From Burkholderiales bacterium (GTDB lineage Bacteria; Pseudomonadota; Gammaproteobacteria; Burkholderiales; WYBJ01), in NCBI GenBank assembly GCA_020848435.1, contig JADLAC010000079.1, forward strand, positions 16,527-80,526: a stretch of 64,000 nt of DNA. Direction: 5' to 3'. Both the position numbers and the translations under genes were made by a program. Below, piece by piece: positions 31,932 to 40,683 of this stretch; position 1 is the stretch's first letter; the number at the start of each line of letters is the position of its first letter. The notes beneath the pieces were generated by a model that saw only the letters and a list, made by a program, of their open reading frames with translations, searched no databases and was not told the DNA's origin.

Positions 31932-32661
31932 GCGCACCCACTTCGGGTTCCAGAGCGTCGCCGAAGAAGAAAAGGCCCGGCACGTCGGCGCGGTCTTCAG
32001 CTCGGTGGCGCAGCGCTACGACCTCATGAACGACTTGATGTCCTGGGGTCTGCACCGGCTATGGAAGCGCTTCGCGGTCGAGGTCTGCGGCTTGCGTCCC
32101 GGCCAGCGCGTGCTCGATGTCGCCGGGGGCACCGGCGATCTTGCGCGCAGGCTTTGGCCCAAGGTCATGCCCGGCGGGGGAGTGGTACTGAGCGACATCA
32201 ACGCATCGATGCTCGAACGCGGCCGCGACCGGCTCCTCGACGAGGGCACGACGGTGCCAGCGGTTCGCTGCGATGCCGAGCGCCTGCCCTTCGCCGGCGA
32301 TTGCTTCGACTGTGTCACGATCGGCTTCGGCTTGCGCAACGTGACGCGCAAGGATGCCGCCCTGGCGGAGAGCTTCCGCGTGCTGCGCGCGGGCGGGCGG
32401 CTGGTGGTGCTGGAGTTCTCGCACGTGCCGCGTGCGCTCGGGCCGCTGTACGACGCCTATTCGTTCGGCGTCCTGCCCCTGCTCGGGCGCGTCGTCGCCA
32501 AGGATGCCGCGAGCTATCGCTACCTGGCGGAGTCCATCCGGGTCCATCCGTCGCAGCGCGAGCTCGCCGCCATGCTGGCAGCCGCGGGCTTCGAGCGGGT
32601 GGAGTACTTCAATCTGGCCGGCGGCGTGGTCGCCGTGCATCGAGGATTCAAGTTGGGGTGA
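31906..32661 (+). CDS. ubiE: Ubiquinone/menaquinone C-methyltransferase UbiE
   Basis: A 251-residue SAM-dependent C-methyltransferase acting on the benzoquinol intermediate of ubiquinone (and demethylmenaquinone where present). It begins with GTG inside the DUF971 gene. Conserved blocks are THFGFQSVAEEEKARHVGAV, FSSVAQRYDLMNDLMSWGLH, the SAM motif LDVAGGTGDLARRL, TIGFGLRNVTRKDAAL and VLEFSHVPRALGPLYDAYSF. Length is typical. The downstream genes include ubiJ and ubiB, so the locus is a ubiquinone biosynthesis operon. Confidence 0.97.
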   Translation: MKPPADEAKRTHFGFQSVAEEEKARHVGAVFSSVAQRYDLMNDLMSWGLHRLWKRFAVEVCGLRPGQRVLDVAGGTGDLARRLWPKVMPGGGVVLSDINASMLERGRDRLLDEGTTVPAVRCDAERLPFAGDCFDCVTIGFGLRNVTRKDAALAESFRVLRAGGRLVVLEFSHVPRALGPLYDAYSFGVLPLLGRVVAKDAASYRYLAESIRVHPSQRELAAMLAAAGFERVEYFNLAGGVVAVHRGFKLG

Positions 32662-32726
32662 GGCAACCGAACCGAAGCGCGCGCGGTCCAACGTTGGTCA
32701 CTCCTGCCCGAAGCAAAGGAACGCGC

Positions 32727-33533
32727 ATGCCGCTTCGCAGCCTCGCCGCGTTGGCCCTCGCCAGCACCGTTCTCGCCGGATGTGGATTTCGCGGCGCTTA
32801 CACGGCCCATGGCGTCGCGACGAGCGGCCCGCCGATCGTCGCGAAGCCCCAGCTCGAGGTCGGACGGAGCTGGACCTACCGCCTGGTCAACGGCTACAAC
32901 AGCGAGGAAGTCTCCCGCTTCCGCGAGCAAGTTGTCGATACCGGTCAAGGCTTGGAAATCGCTCGCACCGGAAGCGAGGAGCACGTGACGGAGCGCTTCA
33001 CGCCCGACGGTAAATGGGTCACCAAGGCACGTCCGGGATACGGCGCCCTGGAGTACTCCCCGCCGCTCGAAGCCATTCCGTTTCCCCTGGAGGTCGGCAA
33101 GCGCTGGCGCCAGCGCACCATGAGCCACGATCGGCAGAGCGGCCAGAGCTATCCGGTGTTGGTCTATGGTCGGGTGGTGCGCTGGGAGCGCATCCAGACC
33201 GAGGGCAGTGCGTACCATGCCGTGCGCATCGACCGCCACGTCTTCATCGGCGACGGAGATTTCTGGAAGACCGATACCCAGGTGTGGGAAACGGACTGGT
33301 ACGCGCCCTCGGTCGGGCGGGTGGTGCGCTCGGAGAACACCTCGGGCTACTACGACCTGCGCCAGACCTCGCGTGCGGGCGCCTTGTGGGTCAAAGGAAA
33401 CTGGAACGTGCTCGAGCTGGTGAGCCCCGGCACGGCGTCCAAGCAGGGATCGGCGCTGCCGCCATCGATGCTGCAACGCGCAACAGGGATCCACGATGAC
33501 GGCGTGATTGCGTTCTACAATGCCGTCAATTAG
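32727..33533 (+). CDS. Lipoprotein of unknown function
   Basis: A 268-residue lipoprotein. MPLRSLAALALASTVLAGCG gives a signal peptide with lipobox LAGC and Cys19. The mature part is beta-rich and tryptophan/tyrosine-rich (LEVGRSWTYRLVNGYNSEEV, LEVGKRWRQRTMSHDRQSG, TQVWETDWYAPSVGRVVRSE). The repeated LEVGxxW blocks suggest two copies of a small domain, as in uncharacterised periplasmic lipoproteins. AAAGGA lies 6 bases before the ATG. It is inserted between ubiE and the Tim44-like gene. Its role in that operon is unknown. Confidence 0.8.
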   Translation: MPLRSLAALALASTVLAGCGFRGAYTAHGVATSGPPIVAKPQLEVGRSWTYRLVNGYNSEEVSRFREQVVDTGQGLEIARTGSEEHVTERFTPDGKWVTKARPGYGALEYSPPLEAIPFPLEVGKRWRQRTMSHDRQSGQSYPVLVYGRVVRWERIQTEGSAYHAVRIDRHVFIGDGDFWKTDTQVWETDWYAPSVGRVVRSENTSGYYDLRQTSRAGALWVKGNWNVLELVSPGTASKQGSALPPSMLQRATGIHDDGVIAFYNAVN

Positions 33534-33609
33534 TACTCAAGTCGCGGCTGCGGGATGCCGAATTGCTACAATGGGGTGTTGTCTCGTTCGTTTCCTTAGA
33601 GGAGGAATC

Positions 33610-34494
33610 GTGAACAAGCTCTTCAGCGCAGTGTTCGCAGTGTTCGTCGCTGTTGCGATCGGTATTCCGGATGCCGATGCCGCGCGGCGTCTGGGCGGCG
33701 GCAAGTCGGTCGGCAGCCAGCGCCAGTCCACCCCGCAGCAGGCGGAGCCGCGCCAGGCGCAGCAGCAACCGCAAGCCGCACCGCAGCCCGGCGCGGCAGC
33801 CAACCCGGCGGCGGCCGCGGGCGGCAAACGCTGGCTCGGCCCGGTGGCAGGCCTGTTGGCCGGCGGGTTGCTCGGCGCCATGATTTTCGGCGGCGCATTC
33901 GACGGCATCAAGCTCATGGACGTCGTCCTCATCCTGGTTCTCGCCGCGGGCATCTTCTTCATCTTCAGAATGATGATGCGCAAGCCGCAAGCGGCGGCGG
34001 GCCAGCGCGAGCCGCTGCAATACGCGGGTGTCGGGGCCGAGCCGCGCGTCGAACCATCCCTGCCGCATCCGCAGCCGTCCTCGCTCGGCGCCGCGCCGAG
34101 CCCCGCAGCGGCGGGTTATTTTCCGGCCGGCTTCGACGCCGAGGCATTCGCGCGTCAAGCGAAGAGCAATTTCATTCGCCTGCAGGAGGCGCACGACCGT
34201 GCCGACGCCGGCGCCTTGCGCGCGATGATGACCCCGGCGCTGTTCCGCGAGATCGAGGGCCAACTGCGCGAGCGCGGTAACGCGCCGCAGAAGACCGAGG
34301 TCGTCACGCTCGATGCCAAGGTGATCGAGGTCGTCACCGAAGGCGATCATTACGTCGCCAGCGTGCGCTTCACTGGCCTCATGAAGGACGACCCGGCGGC
34401 CCAGCCGGAGCCCTTCAGCGAGCTGTGGCACCTGCAGAAACCCCTGAACGGGTCGACCGGCTGGCTCATGGCCGGCATCCAGCAGGACAGCTAG
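33610..34494 (+). CDS. Tim44-like domain membrane protein
   Basis: A 294-residue protein starting at GTG 33610 with GGAGGA 4 bases upstream. A signal-like N-terminus ends near ADA at residue 22-24. A Gln/Pro/Ala-rich low-complexity stretch (30-75) and two hydrophobic segments (about 79-97 and 102-120, LMDVVLILVLAAGIFFIFRM) follow. Residues 175-294 form the Tim44/Mba1-like domain (FAREAKSNF-like FARQAKSNFIRLQEAHDRAD, LREIEGQL-like region, PFSELWHLQKP). Bacterial homologues are membrane-anchored and poorly characterised. It is common beside ubiB/ubiJ in betaproteobacteria. Confidence 0.85.
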   Translation: MNKLFSAVFAVFVAVAIGIPDADAARRLGGGKSVGSQRQSTPQQAEPRQAQQQPQAAPQPGAAANPAAAAGGKRWLGPVAGLLAGGLLGAMIFGGAFDGIKLMDVVLILVLAAGIFFIFRMMMRKPQAAAGQREPLQYAGVGAEPRVEPSLPHPQPSSLGAAPSPAAAGYFPAGFDAEAFARQAKSNFIRLQEAHDRADAGALRAMMTPALFREIEGQLRERGNAPQKTEVVTLDAKVIEVVTEGDHYVASVRFTGLMKDDPAAQPEPFSELWHLQKPLNGSTGWLMAGIQQDS

Positions 34495-34507
34495 GGCTCC
34501 CCGGCGC

Positions 34508-35083
34508 TTGTTGTCCTATCTCGCCGTAACGCCTGTCAATCACGTCCTGCGGGGCGAGAGCTGGGCGTTGCGGCGTTTGCAACCTCATGCTGGCAAGACG
34601 GCTCGCTTCCACGCCCCTCCTTTCTCCTTGAGCTTCACCGTCGCCGAAGGCGGTGAAGTTCTTGCCGCCCCGTCGACCGTAACAGCCGAGGCGAGCTTGC
34701 GTCTCACGCCCGCGGCTCTGGCGCGCATCGTAGCCGGCGACCAGAGCGCTTACGCCGAAGTCATCGTCGAAGGCGATCCCGATTTCGCCCAGGCCATCGA
34801 ACACGTGGTCCGTCACGCGCGCTGGGACCTCGAGGAGGACTTGTCGCGCCTGCTGGGCGACGGCCTGGCCCATCGCGTGGCAGCAGCGGGACGCAACCTG
34901 CTCGCGTTTCAGCGCCGTGCCGCGGCGAGCTTCGCCCGCAACCTATCGGATTACTGGCAGGAAGAGCGTGCGCTGATCGCACGCCGCAGCGATGTCCAGC
35001 GCTTCGTGCATGACGTCGACACATTGCGCGACGACGTGGAACGGCTCGATCAAAGGATTTCCAGGCTCGGCGCTCGCGGCTGA
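34508..35083 (+). CDS. ubiJ: Ubiquinone biosynthesis accessory factor UbiJ
   Basis: A 191-residue protein with an N-terminal SCP2 lipid-binding domain (residues 5-110, FSLSFTVAEGGEVLAAPSTV, ADVIVEGDPDFAQAI-like segment at about 85) and a C-terminal coiled-coil helix (about 150-188, VQRFVHDVDTLRDDVERLDQ). UbiJ organises the soluble Ubi complex with UbiK for the hydroxylation and methylation steps. The start is TTG at 34508 or 34511; no ATG fits. It lies 13 bp after the Tim44-like gene and 258 bp before ubiB. The intervening 35084-35341 holds nothing recognisable. Confidence 0.9.
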   Translation: MLSYLAVTPVNHVLRGESWALRRLQPHAGKTARFHAPPFSLSFTVAEGGEVLAAPSTVTAEASLRLTPAALARIVAGDQSAYAEVIVEGDPDFAQAIEHVVRHARWDLEEDLSRLLGDGLAHRVAAAGRNLLAFQRRAAASFARNLSDYWQEERALIARRSDVQRFVHDVDTLRDDVERLDQRISRLGARG

Positions 35084-35341
35084 GTCAGCCGCGCGCTCCA
35101 CCCTCGCCGAGTTTCCCATCGCTGACATAGGCCCGCGGCCGTTACCGCCGAACCTGCGCCGCGGCTCACCTCGGCGCTCGATCGTTCGCGGCAGACGTTC
35201 TGGACGACCACGGCTTTGCCACTGATCGAGTCAGTCGCGCTGAGTCTTGCGCGCGGCCGCCACAGCCTTTCTGAAACGCCTGCGCCAAGCCGCTCGCGCG
35301 CCAGCACATGGTCAGGTCACGGTAGCGGTTAGAATCCGCCG

Positions 35342-36856
35342 ATGCGCCTGCTGCGGCTCATCCGAATTCTCTGGATCGCGTTTCGATTCGGCCTGGATGA
35401 ATTCGTCCTGGGTCACGAGCGCTTCAAGGGCCTGCGTCCCACCGTCGCGGCGCTGACCTCGTGGCGCAAGCTCGACTCGCCGCGCGCGGTGCGCTTGCGC
35501 CTCGCACTCGAAGCCCTCGGACCGATCTTCGTCAAGTTCGGCCAGGTGCTGTCCACCCGGCGCGATCTGCTGCCGGCGGATCTCGCCGACGAGCTCGCTC
35601 GCTTGCAGGATCAGGTCCCGCCGTTCGCCTCCCGGCATGTTCGCGCCGCGCTGGAGCGGACCTACGCTCGCCCGGTCGAGGCAGTGTTCCAGACCTTCGA
35701 CTTCACGCCGGTGGCGAGCGCCTCGGTGGCCCAGGTGCATCTCGCCATCCTGCCCGACGGGCGCGAGGTCGCCGTGAAGATTCTGCGCCCCGGCATCGAA
35801 GCGGTGATCGCGCACGACGTCGCCCTGCTCCACGACGGCGCCACGGTGCTGCAGGCGCTGTGGCGCGAGGGCCGCCGGCTCAAGCCGCATGAAGTGGTGG
35901 GTGAGTTCGCGAAGCACCTGGAAGACGAGCTCGACCTGATGCGCGAAGCCTCCAATGCCAGCCAGCTACGGCGCAACTTCGAGGACTCGCCGTTGCTGCT
36001 CGTGCCCGAGATCTATTGGGACTATTGCAGCACGGAAGTGATGGTCATGGAGCGCATGCGCGGCACGCCGGTGAGCCATGTCGCCGAGCTGCGCGCCCAG
36101 GGCATCGATATCAAGGCGTTGGCGCGTGCGGGCGTCGAAATCTTCTTCACCCAGGTGTTTCGCGACGGTTTCTTTCATGCCGACATGCACCCGGGCAACA
36201 TCATGGTCGATGCGGAGGGACATTACATCGCGCTCGACTTCGGCATCATGGGCACGCTCAACGACGTCGACAAGCACTATCTCGCGCAGAATTTCCTCGC
36301 CTTCTTCCGCCGCGACTACCGGCGCGTCGCGGAATCGCACATCGAATCGGGCTGGGCACCTAAGGATACGCGGGTGGACGAGTTCGAAAGCGCGATCCGC
36401 GCGGTGTGCGAACCGGTGTTCGATCGGCCGCTGAAGGAAATCTCGCTCGGCAAGGTGCTCATGCGCCTGTTCCAGACCTCGCGCCGCTTCAACATCGAGG
36501 TGCAGCCGCAACTGGTGCTGCTGCAGAAGACCTTGCTCAACATCGAGGGCCTGGGCCGGGAGCTCGATCCCGACCTCGACCTCTGGATCAGCGCGAAACC
36601 CTTCCTGGAGCGCTGGATGTCCGAGCAGATCGGTTGGCGCGGGCTGGTACGGCGCGTTCGTCAGGAGGCGCCGAACTGGGGGGTATGGCTGCCGCAGACG
36701 CCTCGGCTGGTGCATCGCGCCCTGGCCGACCGCAAGGACGATGTCATCGCGGCGAGCCTCGCGCGCTTGGCGCGGGAGCAGCGGCGCCACACCTGGCTCC
36801 TGCTCGTCGTCGCGCTGCTGGTGACGATCGTGCTCGTGAACATGCTTCGCGGCTGA
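35342..36856 (+). CDS. ubiB: Ubiquinone biosynthesis kinase-like ATPase UbiB
   Basis: A 504-residue atypical kinase (ABC1/ADCK/UbiB) needed for ubiquinone synthesis, probably extracting lipid precursors from the membrane using ATPase activity. Hallmarks are the KxGQ motif in PIFVKFGQVLSTRRDLLP (Lys65-Gln68), the A-rich loop FTPVASASVAQVH, VKILRPG, the family ExD motif in LEDELDLMREASN, HADMHPGNIMV and ALDFGIMG (DFG). Two C-terminal helices, including TWLLLVVALLVTIVLVNML, anchor it in the membrane. Length is normal. It is the last gene of the ubi cluster. Confidence 0.97.
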   Translation: MRLLRLIRILWIAFRFGLDEFVLGHERFKGLRPTVAALTSWRKLDSPRAVRLRLALEALGPIFVKFGQVLSTRRDLLPADLADELARLQDQVPPFASRHVRAALERTYARPVEAVFQTFDFTPVASASVAQVHLAILPDGREVAVKILRPGIEAVIAHDVALLHDGATVLQALWREGRRLKPHEVVGEFAKHLEDELDLMREASNASQLRRNFEDSPLLLVPEIYWDYCSTEVMVMERMRGTPVSHVAELRAQGIDIKALARAGVEIFFTQVFRDGFFHADMHPGNIMVDAEGHYIALDFGIMGTLNDVDKHYLAQNFLAFFRRDYRRVAESHIESGWAPKDTRVDEFESAIRAVCEPVFDRPLKEISLGKVLMRLFQTSRRFNIEVQPQLVLLQKTLLNIEGLGRELDPDLDLWISAKPFLERWMSEQIGWRGLVRRVRQEAPNWGVWLPQTPRLVHRALADRKDDVIAASLARLAREQRRHTWLLLVVALLVTIVLVNMLRG

Positions 36857-36989
36857 CGGCAAGCCGCCGCTGCTCAAGGCGCGGCTCCTCGCCTCGCCGG
36901 CACCCTGAGCGTTGCAGCTTCCATCGTGCAGCAGCAGGGCACGGCCGCACTTCGCGGCAAGCGTAGGAGGACATGACCCCACCCGTCTG

Positions 36990-37102
36990 GCCCTAGGAGC
37001 CTGTCGGACTTGATTTCGCGTGATGCGTTGTGCCCACAACGCCCGCAGGCAAGGCGCTCGGTGCAGACCAATATCGGGAAAAGTCCGACAGGCTCCTAGG
37101 GC
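36990..37102. repeat. 113-bp element with 22-bp perfect inverted repeats
   Basis: The left arm 36990-37011 (GCCCTAGGAGCCTGTCGGACTT) and the right arm 37081-37102 are exact reverse complements around a 69-bp core. The element sits in the 336-bp ubiB-symporter gap. A diverged relative of one arm and the adjoining core lies at 59794-59832, so this is a dispersed family. It could act as a hairpin terminator for ubiB or be a MITE. The rest of 36857-37192 shows only a TATCAT-like -10 near 37130 before the symporter gene. Confidence 0.7.
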
Positions 37103-37192
37103 TCGGGCGCGAATCAGGCACGATACGCTATCATGCGCGCGACCCGGCGAAGGGTGATTCCGTGACGCCGGCCTGCGGCTGCGAGGATCGCC

Positions 37193-38704
37193 ATGCTGGT
37201 GTGGTTTGTCGTTTTCTACTTGCTGCTTTCCGTGGCGATCGGGTTGTACGCAGCCACACGGGTGCATAACACCAAGGATTTCGTCGTCGCCGGGCGCCAT
37301 CTGCCGCTGCCGGTGGTCACGGCGACCGTCTTCGCCACCTGGTTCGGCGCCGAGACCGTGCTCGGCATCTCGGCCACCTTCGTCAAGGAAGGCTTGGGCG
37401 GGGTGGTCGCCGATCCGTTCGGCTCCAGCCTGTGCCTCATTCTCGCCGGACTGTTCTTCGCCCGCCGCCTGTATCGACTGAACTTGCTCACCATCGGCGA
37501 CTACTATCGGCTGCGCTACAACCGCACCATCGAGGTCGTCTGCACGCTGGCGATCGTCGGATCCTATCTGGGCTGGGTATCGGCGCAGATCAAGGCGCTC
37601 GGCCTGGTGTTCAACGTCGTCACCGCCGGCGCCATCAGTCAGCCCGAGGGCATGATCATCGGCGCGGCCATCGTGCTCACCTACACCACTTTCGGCGGCA
37701 TGCTCTCGGTGGCCGTGCTCGATTTCGTGCAGATGATCGTCATCATGGCCGGGATGCTGTTTATCGGCTGGATCGTTTCGGGCATGACCGGCGGGGTGGG
37801 CGCGGTGGTGGGCCAGGCGAGCGCCGCAGGCAAGCTGAATCTCTTTCCCGAAGCGAGCGCGGCGGCATGGATTCCGTTCATCGGCGCCTGGGTCACGATG
37901 ATGCTGGGCTCCATCCCGCAGCAGGACGTGTTCCAGCGCATCACCTCGGCCAAGGATGAAAAGACCGCCGTGCGCGGCTCGGTCCTGGGCGGTTCGATCT
38001 ATTTCTTTTTCGCCTTCGTGCCCATGTTTCTCGCCTTCTCGGCGACCCTGATCGATCCGGCCATGTTCGGCAGCCTGCTGGAAAAGGATTCCCAGCTCGT
38101 GCTGCCGACTTTGATCCTCTCGCACACGCCGCTCTTCGCCCAGGTCGTATTCTTCGGCGCGCTGCTGTCCGCCATCATGAGCTGCTCGGCGGCGACCTTG
38201 CTCGCTCCGTCGGTCACCTTCAGCGAGAACGTCATCCGCAACGCGGTTCCGCGCATGACCGACAGGACGTTCCTGTGGACCATGCGCGCGACCCTGGTCG
38301 TCTTCGCGCTCATCGTGCTGGTGAACGCGCTCATCTCCAACGAGAGCATCTTCAAGATGGTCGAGAACGCCTACAAGGTGACGCTCGTAACCGCGTTCGT
38401 ACCGCTCGCCGCGGGCCTGTACTGGAAGCGCGCGAATACCCAGGGGGCGTTGTTCGCCGTGACGGCCGGAGCGGGCGCCTGGCTCGTTCTGGAGCTGCTC
38501 CAGCCCGCGACAGTATGGCCGCCCCAGCTCCTGGGACTGTTCGCCGCGATCGCCGGGATGGGCCTCGGTTCGTTGCTGCCGCACTTCGTGGGCCGGCCCA
38601 CCCCGATCGCGCCCGCGCATGCCGAGCTGCATCGCCATGCCGCGGCGCAGACTCACCACGTGCCCGCGCATCCGCACCATCCTGCCGGCGGCCGGCCACA
38701 TTGA
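37193..38704 (+). CDS. Sodium:solute symporter family protein
   Basis: A 503-residue inner-membrane transporter of the SSS family with about 13 hydrophobic helices. It begins MLVWFVVFYLLLSVAIGLYA, followed by NTKDFVVAGRHLPLPVVTAT and FATWFGAETVLGISATF, the usual family N-terminus. FGGMLSVAVLDFVQMIVIM and GSIPQQDVFQRITSAKDEKT are signature blocks. A His-rich tail (HAELHRHAAAQTHHVPAHPH) is odd and could bind metal. Substrate is unknown; family members carry proline, pantothenate, acetate or sugars with Na+. It ends 18 bp before the polyamine-type ABC genes and is probably cotranscribed with them. Confidence 0.92.
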   Translation: MLVWFVVFYLLLSVAIGLYAATRVHNTKDFVVAGRHLPLPVVTATVFATWFGAETVLGISATFVKEGLGGVVADPFGSSLCLILAGLFFARRLYRLNLLTIGDYYRLRYNRTIEVVCTLAIVGSYLGWVSAQIKALGLVFNVVTAGAISQPEGMIIGAAIVLTYTTFGGMLSVAVLDFVQMIVIMAGMLFIGWIVSGMTGGVGAVVGQASAAGKLNLFPEASAAAWIPFIGAWVTMMLGSIPQQDVFQRITSAKDEKTAVRGSVLGGSIYFFFAFVPMFLAFSATLIDPAMFGSLLEKDSQLVLPTLILSHTPLFAQVVFFGALLSAIMSCSAATLLAPSVTFSENVIRNAVPRMTDRTFLWTMRATLVVFALIVLVNALISNESIFKMVENAYKVTLVTAFVPLAAGLYWKRANTQGALFAVTAGAGAWLVLELLQPATVWPPQLLGLFAAIAGMGLGSLLPHFVGRPTPIAPAHAELHRHAAAQTHHVPAHPHHPAGGRPH

Positions 38705-38722
38705 GGCTACGGTACTCGCGTC

Positions 38723-39802
38723 ATGCTGCTCGAGCTGCGTAACGTCACCCGGCGATTCGGCGCGCTGGCGGCGGTGCAAGCGGTCAGCCTGGATATCGAA
38801 GCGGGCGAGTTCTTCACCCTGCTGGGGCCCTCGGGCTGCGGCAAGACCACGCTGTTGCGCATGATCGCGGGCTTCGACGCCCCCGACCAAGGCGACATCC
38901 TGCTCGAGGGCGCAAACCTCGCCGGCACGCCGCCCGAGCGCCGCCCGGTCCATACGGTGTTCCAGAGCTACGCCTTGTTTCCGCACATGAGCGTGGCAGA
39001 CAACGTCGGCTTTCCCTTGCTCATGTCACGGCGTACGCGCGAGGAGATCGTGCCCTTGGTGCGCGAAGCCTTGGCCAAGGTGCACCTCGCCGACAAGGCC
39101 GCCGACTATCCGCACGAGCTCTCCGGGGGCCAGAAGCAGCGCGTGGCGCTCGCGCGCGCGCTGGTGAATCGGCCGCGGCTGCTGTTGCTCGACGAGCCGC
39201 TCGGCGCGCTCGACGCCAAGCTGCGCGAGGAAATGCGCTCGGAGCTGATCCGCCTGCAGCGCGACGTGGGCATCACCTTCGTCTTCGTCACCCATGCCCA
39301 GACCGAAGCGCTCGCCCTGTCGCATCGAATAGCGGTGATGAATGCCGGACGCGTCGAGCAGGTCGATACACCGGAGCGCATCTACGAGCAGCCCGTCAAT
39401 CGCTTCGTCGCCGAATTCATCGGCACCTGCAACCTGATCGATGCCACCGTCGCGGCCGCCACCGCAGCCCATCTCGGCTTGGACCTCGGTACGCTGGGAG
39501 AGGTCGTCGCACCCGCCGCGCCCGGCATCGCGGTCGGAGAGCGCGGCACGCTTGCACTGCGCCCCGAGCAGATTCGCTTGAGCGCGCGCGGCCATGCCGA
39601 ACGCTTGCGCAACCAGTTCGAGGCGACGGTGCGCGAGAGCCTGTACCTGGGCGACGTGACCCACTACAGCGTCGCGCTCGCGAACGGACGCACCTTGCAG
39701 GCACTGGCGGCGAATTCGGGCAGCGCGCGCGCGCAGCTCTTCAGCACCGGCGATGCCGTCACGGTCGCGTGGCGGCACGATGCCGGACACTTCCTGCGAT
39801 GA
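38723..39802 (+). CDS. Spermidine/putrescine-type ABC importer ATPase (PotA-like)
   Basis: A 359-residue ATPase. Walker A is GPSGCGKTT (residues 35-43), the Q-loop is HTVFQSYALFPHM, the signature is LSGGQKQRVALARAL, Walker B is LLLLDEPLGALD and the switch is VFVTHAQTEALAL. A C-terminal TOBE domain follows (about 245-355, LSARGHAERLRNQFEATVRE, YLGDVTHYSVALANGRT). It hydrolyses ATP to power the permeases encoded by the next two genes. The stop overlaps the next start by 4 bp (ATGA). Substrate is polyamine-type by homology only. Confidence 0.9.
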   Translation: MLLELRNVTRRFGALAAVQAVSLDIEAGEFFTLLGPSGCGKTTLLRMIAGFDAPDQGDILLEGANLAGTPPERRPVHTVFQSYALFPHMSVADNVGFPLLMSRRTREEIVPLVREALAKVHLADKAADYPHELSGGQKQRVALARALVNRPRLLLLDEPLGALDAKLREEMRSELIRLQRDVGITFVFVTHAQTEALALSHRIAVMNAGRVEQVDTPERIYEQPVNRFVAEFIGTCNLIDATVAAATAAHLGLDLGTLGEVVAPAAPGIAVGERGTLALRPEQIRLSARGHAERLRNQFEATVRESLYLGDVTHYSVALANGRTLQALAANSGSARAQLFSTGDAVTVAWRHDAGHFLR

Positions 39803-40683
39803 AACCAACTCGCAGCGTGGGACACGGGCAACGCGGCAAAGCAGCCGGCATGAGATCGCGGTTGAGCCGCTGGCTCGTAGCCGCTCCGCCTTCGCTCTTT
39901 CTCGCGCTGTTCTTTCTTGCACCGAGCCTCATCATGGCCGGCGCATCGTTTCGCTTCCCGGGCGAGCTCGGCGGGCTTGCGCCGCTCACGGCGAGCGCGG
40001 CGCACGGCAGCGACCACGGCCTCACGCTGGAGGCTTACGCCTTCGTCTTCGGCGACTGGGTCTATCTCTGGATCTGCCTCAAGTCGTTCGCGATCGCCGC
40101 CGTCACGACGCTCGCCTGCCTCGCGCTCGCGTATCCGCTCGCCATGCTGATCGCCGCGAGCCCGCGCAAGCGCCGCGATCTGCTGGTGCTGCTCGTGATC
40201 CTGCCGTTTGCCAGCAACTTCCTGGTGCGTGTCTACGCCTGGATGATCGTGCTCGGTCCCATGGACCTGCTCTACACGCAGACGGCCGTCCTGATCGCGA
40301 TGGTCTACGTGCACCTGCCTTTCATGATCCTGCCGCTGTATATCAATCTCGAGAAACACGACCCGGCGCTGCTCGATGCGGCGCAGGACCTCGGCGCCAA
40401 CGCTTGGCGGCGATTCTGGCACGTCACGTTTCCGCTGTCGCTGCCGGGGGTATTCGCCGGCTCGGCGCTGGTGTTCATCCCGGTGCTCGGCATGTTCGCC
40501 GTTCCCGAGTTGCTCGGCGGTACCCGCGATATCCTCATCGGCAACCTCATCAAGGAGCAATTTCTCGACAATCGCGACTGGCCGCTCGGCGCCGCGCTAT
40601 CACTCGTGCTGACCGCGATGGTGTTAGCGCTCGCCTGGGGCACGTTGCGCCTGGCGCGCGCGCGCACGCGGGGGCTCGCATGA
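39799..40683 (+). CDS. ABC importer permease (PotB-like)
   Basis: A 294-residue inner-membrane permease of the polyamine/opine/phosphonate type with six helices. The start at 39799 overlaps the ATPase gene by 4 bp. The EAA loop that contacts the ATPase is LLDAAQDLGANAWRRFWHVT. GMFAVPELLGGTRDILIGNL is the conserved PotB segment. Residues 45-75 form a long periplasmic loop with PGELGGLAPL. It overlaps the PotC-like gene by 4 bp. Confidence 0.9.
   Translation: MKPTRSVGHGQRGKAAGMRSRLSRWLVAAPPSLFLALFFLAPSLIMAGASFRFPGELGGLAPLTASAAHGSDHGLTLEAYAFVFGDWVYLWICLKSFAIAAVTTLACLALAYPLAMLIAASPRKRRDLLVLLVILPFASNFLVRVYAWMIVLGPMDLLYTQTAVLIAMVYVHLPFMILPLYINLEKHDPALLDAAQDLGANAWRRFWHVTFPLSLPGVFAGSALVFIPVLGMFAVPELLGGTRDILIGNLIKEQFLDNRDWPLGAALSLVLTAMVLALAWGTLRLARARTRGLA

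Noticed and set aside
35966..38986. Long minus-strand open frame (about 1000 codons) across ubiB, the gap and the symporter
   Set aside because: Antisense to well-supported genes, His/Arg-rich composition, and no domain pattern; it results from the high GC codon bias.
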